Positions 59,961-64,000 of a stretch of DNA of 64,000 bases are shown piece after piece; within the stretch, counting starts at the first letter, position 1; every line of letters begins with the position of its first letter. Position numbers and translations under genes: made by a program. The notes under the pieces were generated by a model. It was not told the DNA's origin. It did not search any database and saw only the letters and a program-made list of their open reading frames with translations. Origin of the DNA: Branchiostoma floridae (Eukaryota; Chordata; Leptocardii; Amphioxiformes; Branchiostomatidae); assembly GCF_000003815.2 (NCBI RefSeq), contig NC_049987.1:17525959-17589958 (forward strand), given 5' to 3'.

Positions 59961-61515
59961 TGTAATGCCTCCTAGCGTAGCGACAAAGAGCTGCACCCGG
60001 ACAGTCCGTATCCCCGCTTGCCGCCCCGAGGTCGAGGTGACAGTTCAAGTCGTAGCCTTGCCGTATTTTCCCCATCTCTACCCCGCAGGCGATGAGGTTT
60101 TCCCCGGCCTCCCGAGCCGCTGCGGTGGGTGTGGAGTTCTCGAAGTAGCCCAGGAAGTTGATACCGAGGGCGAAACTGTTACAGCACGGGACATGGGCGC
60201 CACTGGAAGGGGAAAATGCGTTCATCAATGACTATGATCAAGGGCCATTGACATTGCTAAATCAATGAAACCTAGGCGACGTTGATTTGATTATATGGAT
60301 AACATAACATTTTAATTGACAAGAAGAATGTCTGTAATTAGGTATTTGCCATTGTAATCAATTACGAAAAAAAATATCAAGCTCTAATTTTGATAGGATT
60401 TTTTCAAAGTAATATTTTTAATATTTGTAATATTCAACTGACCTGTAGTCCCAGCCACGTCCTTCATACACGTTGCCGAAACCGTCGATGAGGAAGTTGT
60501 AGCCGATGTCGTCGAACCCCCTGTCAAAGTGGCCCTCTTGTATATCCTGTACCCTTTCCCTGTAGTCGGCCAGGCTAGAGTAACTCCACGTAAACAGGTG
60601 TCTGAAGTAACCGTCACTGTGATGAACGACAACCTTACTCGGAGGACTACCGAACGACGTGCGTTTCTTCGGCGGTCTAGCACCCCACCCTCCCCGACTG
60701 ACCATTTTCAGTTTACCGCATTTTGATGGCGGTGGTGGCGTAGCTTTCGGAGTGGTGGTTGGAGGTGGAGTTGAAGACGGTTCAGTTGTAGAAGGCATCT
60801 GGGTAGTAGGAGATGGAGTGGTGGGGTCTGGTAGACAGCACCGCTTGTTTTTGTTGCTAGGCCCCGTGCAGCTAGCGCCTCCCTCGTGGTATCCTCTCGG
60901 GCAAGAGCGCGCATCGCCCCGACAGATTCCGCCCTTCTCTCGGCACAGGGGATCCTCGTGAGGCAGGCAACAGACCCGTCCGGGGCGGTCAGTGCAAAGC
61001 CCGCCGTGGAAGACGTAGCGACCCGGGCAGGAGTAGCTACGCTCTTCGCAGTACCCTCCCCGCTCCTCGCAACCGGAGTCTTCGGGAGGGGATGACGGAG
61101 AAGCCGACGGATCGGGCGACGAACTTGGGGGAAAAGTTGACGGACCTGGACTTGCGGGGGATGTAGTATTTTGGGTTGTCGTTGTTGGGTTTAGAGTTGT
61201 AGTCGCTAGCGGTGTCGTTGGCTCAGTGGTTGTAGAGGCGGGCGTTGTAGTTGCTGTAGTAGTAGAACGAGGTGTTGTAGTTTCGGGCTGTAGACAAAGC
61301 GTCACACACGTGGAAGAACAGTGGAAGCGGTACCCACAGGCGGCGCACTCGGGCCGGGTGCACCTACCGCCGCACCGCGACCAATACACACAGTACGGGC
61401 AGTAAGGACACACCTTCCGCCCGCCTTGAGCTAGATCAGACAGGGCTCTCTGCAAGAAGCTCTGTCCAAGAACACAAGTTGGGACGAGAAGTACAAAGAG
61501 ACACGCCACCCTCAT
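59950..61515 (-). CDS. PGRP: Secreted peptidoglycan recognition protein with two defensin-like modules
   Basis: Coding exons on the minus strand: 61515-60443 and 60202-59950, joined across a GT..AG intron to give 441 aa (WDY/SGAH junction). Signal peptide 1-17; Cys-rich segment 36-74 (ten Cys); Thr/Ser/Pro mucin-like linker 78-147; defensin-like module 1 (C149, C156, C163, C174, C182-183); module 2 (C191, C198, C205, C216, C226-227); second Pro/Thr linker; PGRP/amidase-2 domain about 270-438. Likely zinc and catalytic residues are present: H298, Y339, H413 and C425 (DTDCPG), so amidase activity toward peptidoglycan is predicted. Each Cys module follows C-x6-C-x6-C-x10-C-x7/9-CC, the beta-defensin order. 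The combination suggests binding, cleavage and membrane activity in one secreted protein; only the PGRP part is certain. Confidence 0.9.
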
Positions 61516-61673
61516 GGTGAAAGCTATATGTGAAAATAAAAGATAGAAAACACATTGACATCTATTACTTAATTGGCAAAGTTTAAGGCAGTTAAATATT
61601 GTGTAAAAACTTTAGAATGGAGAGTCACACCCCTGGCACGTAAAAGAGCCAACCACACTTATCGAAAAGAGTA

Positions 61674-61685
61674 GGGGACCTTCCC
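61674..61685. promoter_or_regulatory. kappaB-like motif GGGGACCTTCCC
   Basis: One mismatch from the classical GGGGACTTTCC site; located in the predicted first intron of the PGRP gene, 159 bp upstream of its ATG. Confidence 0.4.
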
Positions 61686-61729
61686 GATGTGAGTGGATCA
61701 AACCATTCCGGCTTAAATAAAATGGGTTA

Positions 61730-61741
61730 GGGAATTTTCCC
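61730..61741. promoter_or_regulatory. kappaB-like motif GGGAATTTTCCC
   Basis: A perfect palindromic Rel/NF-kappaB-type site, 45 bp from the motif at 61674. Both lie between the predicted leader exon and the PGRP coding exon. Confidence 0.45.
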
Positions 61742-61922
61742 GAGCAGCCTTCGTAACCCTTGCTTCGCGATCGCCTATTGGGTCAGTAAGTCGAGCTTGC
61801 CGAAGTTTGATGTTTCTAACTTAGGGAGAAGAGATTCTGCTACAGTGAACGTAGTTCAGTGCATATTAGTGGTCAATGGCCTCGAGCAAACTCGTTAAAA
61901 AACATAAACAGTGACCTCTTAC

Positions 61923-62028
61923 CTTAATTGGCGTCGTTGCGGTAAAACAAATCGCACAGGCCCGTCTTCCAAGTCCCTGTACTGTTGCGGGATTGCAATC
62001 TACTGCCAGCAGCCCCAAACACAGCTTG
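61923..62028 (-). other. Predicted non-coding first exon of PGRP
   Basis: Minus strand: TATA box, then exon ending GACGCCAATTAAG before GTAAGAGG (donor GT at 61922-61921). The acceptor CACATATAG lies at about 61525, 10 bp before the ATG. The start is estimated about 28 bp after the TATA box. Confidence 0.45.
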
Positions 62029-62052
62029 TCGCATCCAAACGCATGTACTGCT

Positions 62053-62060
62053 CTTTTATA
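62053..62060 (-). promoter_or_regulatory. TATA box (TATAAAAG) of PGRP
   Basis: CTTTTATA on the plus strand reads TATAAAAG on the gene strand, at a suitable distance from the predicted leader exon. Confidence 0.5.
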
Positions 62061-64000
62061 CCTATCCGTTTCCTGTTGTTGTACCGTTAGTTTGATAAGA
62101 AATGACCCTATCATCGAAACCTTAGATTTTGAGAGAAACCAGGACACTACAGGAAGTTTCCACTGAAGTTCATTGAACTTCCGGTACTCTCCTTGGACAT
62201 ATATAGCAGTTACCATATTGTGACCACATGTAAATCTAAAATTTAGCTAATCAGCAAAAAATCAACTTCCTTTCCCCTTCCCATATACGAATGGTTCCCG
62301 TTACATGAACATTCTGTAGTTGACTTCACAGATTATTAATTAGTTGTTGGCAAAGTTCTAAGTTCAATGGGCATGTTGCCAAAGGAACAAAGGGGGCGTT
62401 GTGGCGCCATCAGGGGCAAACGTAACTCCAGGGGCTACACAAAAATCAGAAATGAAAGATTTGATACAAAGAACGGAAAGAGAAAGCGCTCTTTGAGGCA
62501 AAAAACGTGTCTTTTCAATAAATTGTTCCATACTGTGCAAAGTCAAAACGGCACAGGACGAAGCTATGCGGTGGACCACACGTTATGGCGCCACTGATTT
62601 GTGCGGAGTACGTGGGAAACTACATGTATGTCCTTGAACATGTTATGACCTGCGGTGCTATAATTGTTAACGTATGCACTCAGTGTTGGCAGAGTTCCCG
62701 TTCAATTTTCTTTATCCGTACGATGACAGAGTGACCACATTTGTACTTTGTCAAGATCGATATCATTCTCGCGTCAACGCCAACGGAGTGAAATGATGTT
62801 TGGGCTTTAAGGTGGGGTCACACCTGCGTATATTTTCAAGCCGCATGAGTTCCGTTTTGACATTTTGTTTAATTAAAAGTAATTTCTTCCATAGGCGGCC
62901 GCACGCACAAGACGCAACTCAAACGCATCTGAATCGTTTTCAGATAGTTTCAAGTATGCAGGCAAACGAAAATATACGCCCAGCACGCCCGATAGTTTTG
63001 GACATGCACAAAACTATCGTTCGTACGCAGTTTGGTTGCCTAAACGTCATGAATACGCAATACAGTGGTCCCACGATTGTCAAGTGCGGTATGAAGACGC
63101 TATATGTTTGCGCTTTATACGAAGATATCGCGAGTACATAGCGTACTTACAGCGCAGACAAAACGCACCATGAACGACCGTATAACGAATTCCCACATAG
63201 ATCACGATTTAGTACCGTACGTTCTGCGATCGAATTGCGCATACTACGCGTACTGATACCGTGATCGACGCACACTCCAGATTTGGAATAAATACGAAGG
63301 TGCATCTGAGTCCAGACAAAACAGATCATCTCAAGATGGCAGATTCAGGCTAGGACCGACGAATTTGTACCGGGGGCATGAAGAGCTGGTCACAACTTGC
63401 AGGACACCATCAATGTGACTGGTCCGAACAGAGCCTCCAGGGAAGATGCAGAGGAACCTGGGTCAATTTGTGTAACAGATATTTGACTTTATTTGCTGAT
63501 AATACTACTTTTTGTGTGTAGAACCACATGATATAAAAGTGCAAAATAGAGACATATTACAACTTTGAAAGAGGGCGTAAGGTTTCATAATTGTTTAATT
63601 TAAGTGTTTGATAAACATCTTGAATACGTTTTGTGGTGTGTATGAGTGTGATTTTTACAGTAGTTAAAATACTAAGATGATATAGGGAATCATTAAGGAC
63701 AAAGTGAAAACAAACACAATCTTAACAGTGCATATAATTTTTAAAGGTAAATGATGGCCCACATTACTATAAAAGTACAGTGTCACTGCTTCACTGCTTT
63801 GCAAATGAATAAAAAAACCTCTCCACTGTTTACTTATCAATGTTCTACTTGCACTGCATGTAAACAAAAATATACGTAGTACAATGTGTTCCTCTAACAA
63901 AAATGCTCTATTGGTAATGCTCGCAGACAAAAGTACATGTAACAGAAACTGTTCCTCTGACACATCTAAAATGCGTTTGGAATGCAATTAGCACCAGGTG
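62061..64000. other. Gene-less stretch at right edge
   Basis: No exon with a recognisable domain. The 62810-63330 part is unusually rich in CG and short ACGC/GCGT words, with an open frame at 62800-63141 that has no family resemblance; it may be a repeat or an edge of a CpG-rich region. Confidence 0.35.

Noticed and set aside
62800-63141. 113-aa ORF in CG-rich sequence
   Set aside because: No recognisable family and no splice or promoter support; retained only as a note on composition.

Overview
The window looks like chordate, most probably cephalochordate (Branchiostoma/amphioxus), nuclear DNA. The evidence is spliced genes with GT..AG introns, an alpha-tubulin with a terminal EEY, an intron-bearing tRNA-Leu(CAA), many short inverted-repeat DNA elements, an L1-type LINE insertion, and a run of innate-immune-type genes (fibrinogen-domain lectin, LRR receptors, a short Toll-like receptor, a PGRP). 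The species is inferred from gene content; no database search was possible. Five N runs (8204-8647, 9943-10042, 12723-12822, 37607-37706, 46067-46166) are assembly gaps; the four 100-base ones are probably of unknown true length.

Layout. 301-968 (+): last exon of a fibrinogen-related (FReD) gene. 1-10 kb: repeat-rich DNA with several terminal-inverted-repeat elements. 10-40 kb: five genes (here A-E) of one family: signal peptide, Cys-rich cap, about seven LRRs, a second conserved ectodomain, one TM helix and a tyrosine-rich acidic tail. A (-, 10263-12722, 5' end broken or missing), B (+, 17414-19867), C (+, 24239-26695), D (-, 30539-33004), E (-, 36831-39296, TM region in a gap). A/C and B/D are close pairs in opposite orientations, and homology extends into their flanks. 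43466-44905 (-): short single-exon Toll-like receptor. 45-49.8 kb: no gene seen. 50031-57580 (+): alpha-tubulin with six coding exons; introns carry two micro-palindromes, a MITE-like element and a 5'-truncated L1 with a perfect 17-bp target duplication. 58352-58469 (+): tRNA-Leu(CAA) with a 34-nt intron. 59950-61515 (-): secreted PGRP with a mucin-like linker and two beta-defensin-like six-cysteine modules. 62-64 kb: no gene seen.

The most unusual signals are in the LRR cluster. B and D are preceded by tandem arrays of a promoter-like cassette (TGAGTCACGT, CCACGTGG, then TATAAAT before a non-coding leader exon); E has one diverged cassette. In E, the leader-exon end with its 5' splice site has been amplified into a 50-bp minisatellite, giving a row of candidate donors. 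A and C instead share a 17-bp minisatellite (TGACAG overlapping CAGATG). Within close pairs the ectodomains are almost unchanged while the tyrosine-bearing tails gain and lose repeats. Separately, three 20-39 bp perfect-stem palindromes (CAAGGAGGTT...AACCTCCTTG) sit between 7-bp direct repeats, as if they were extremely small mobile elements. Functions given for the LRR family are inference only.
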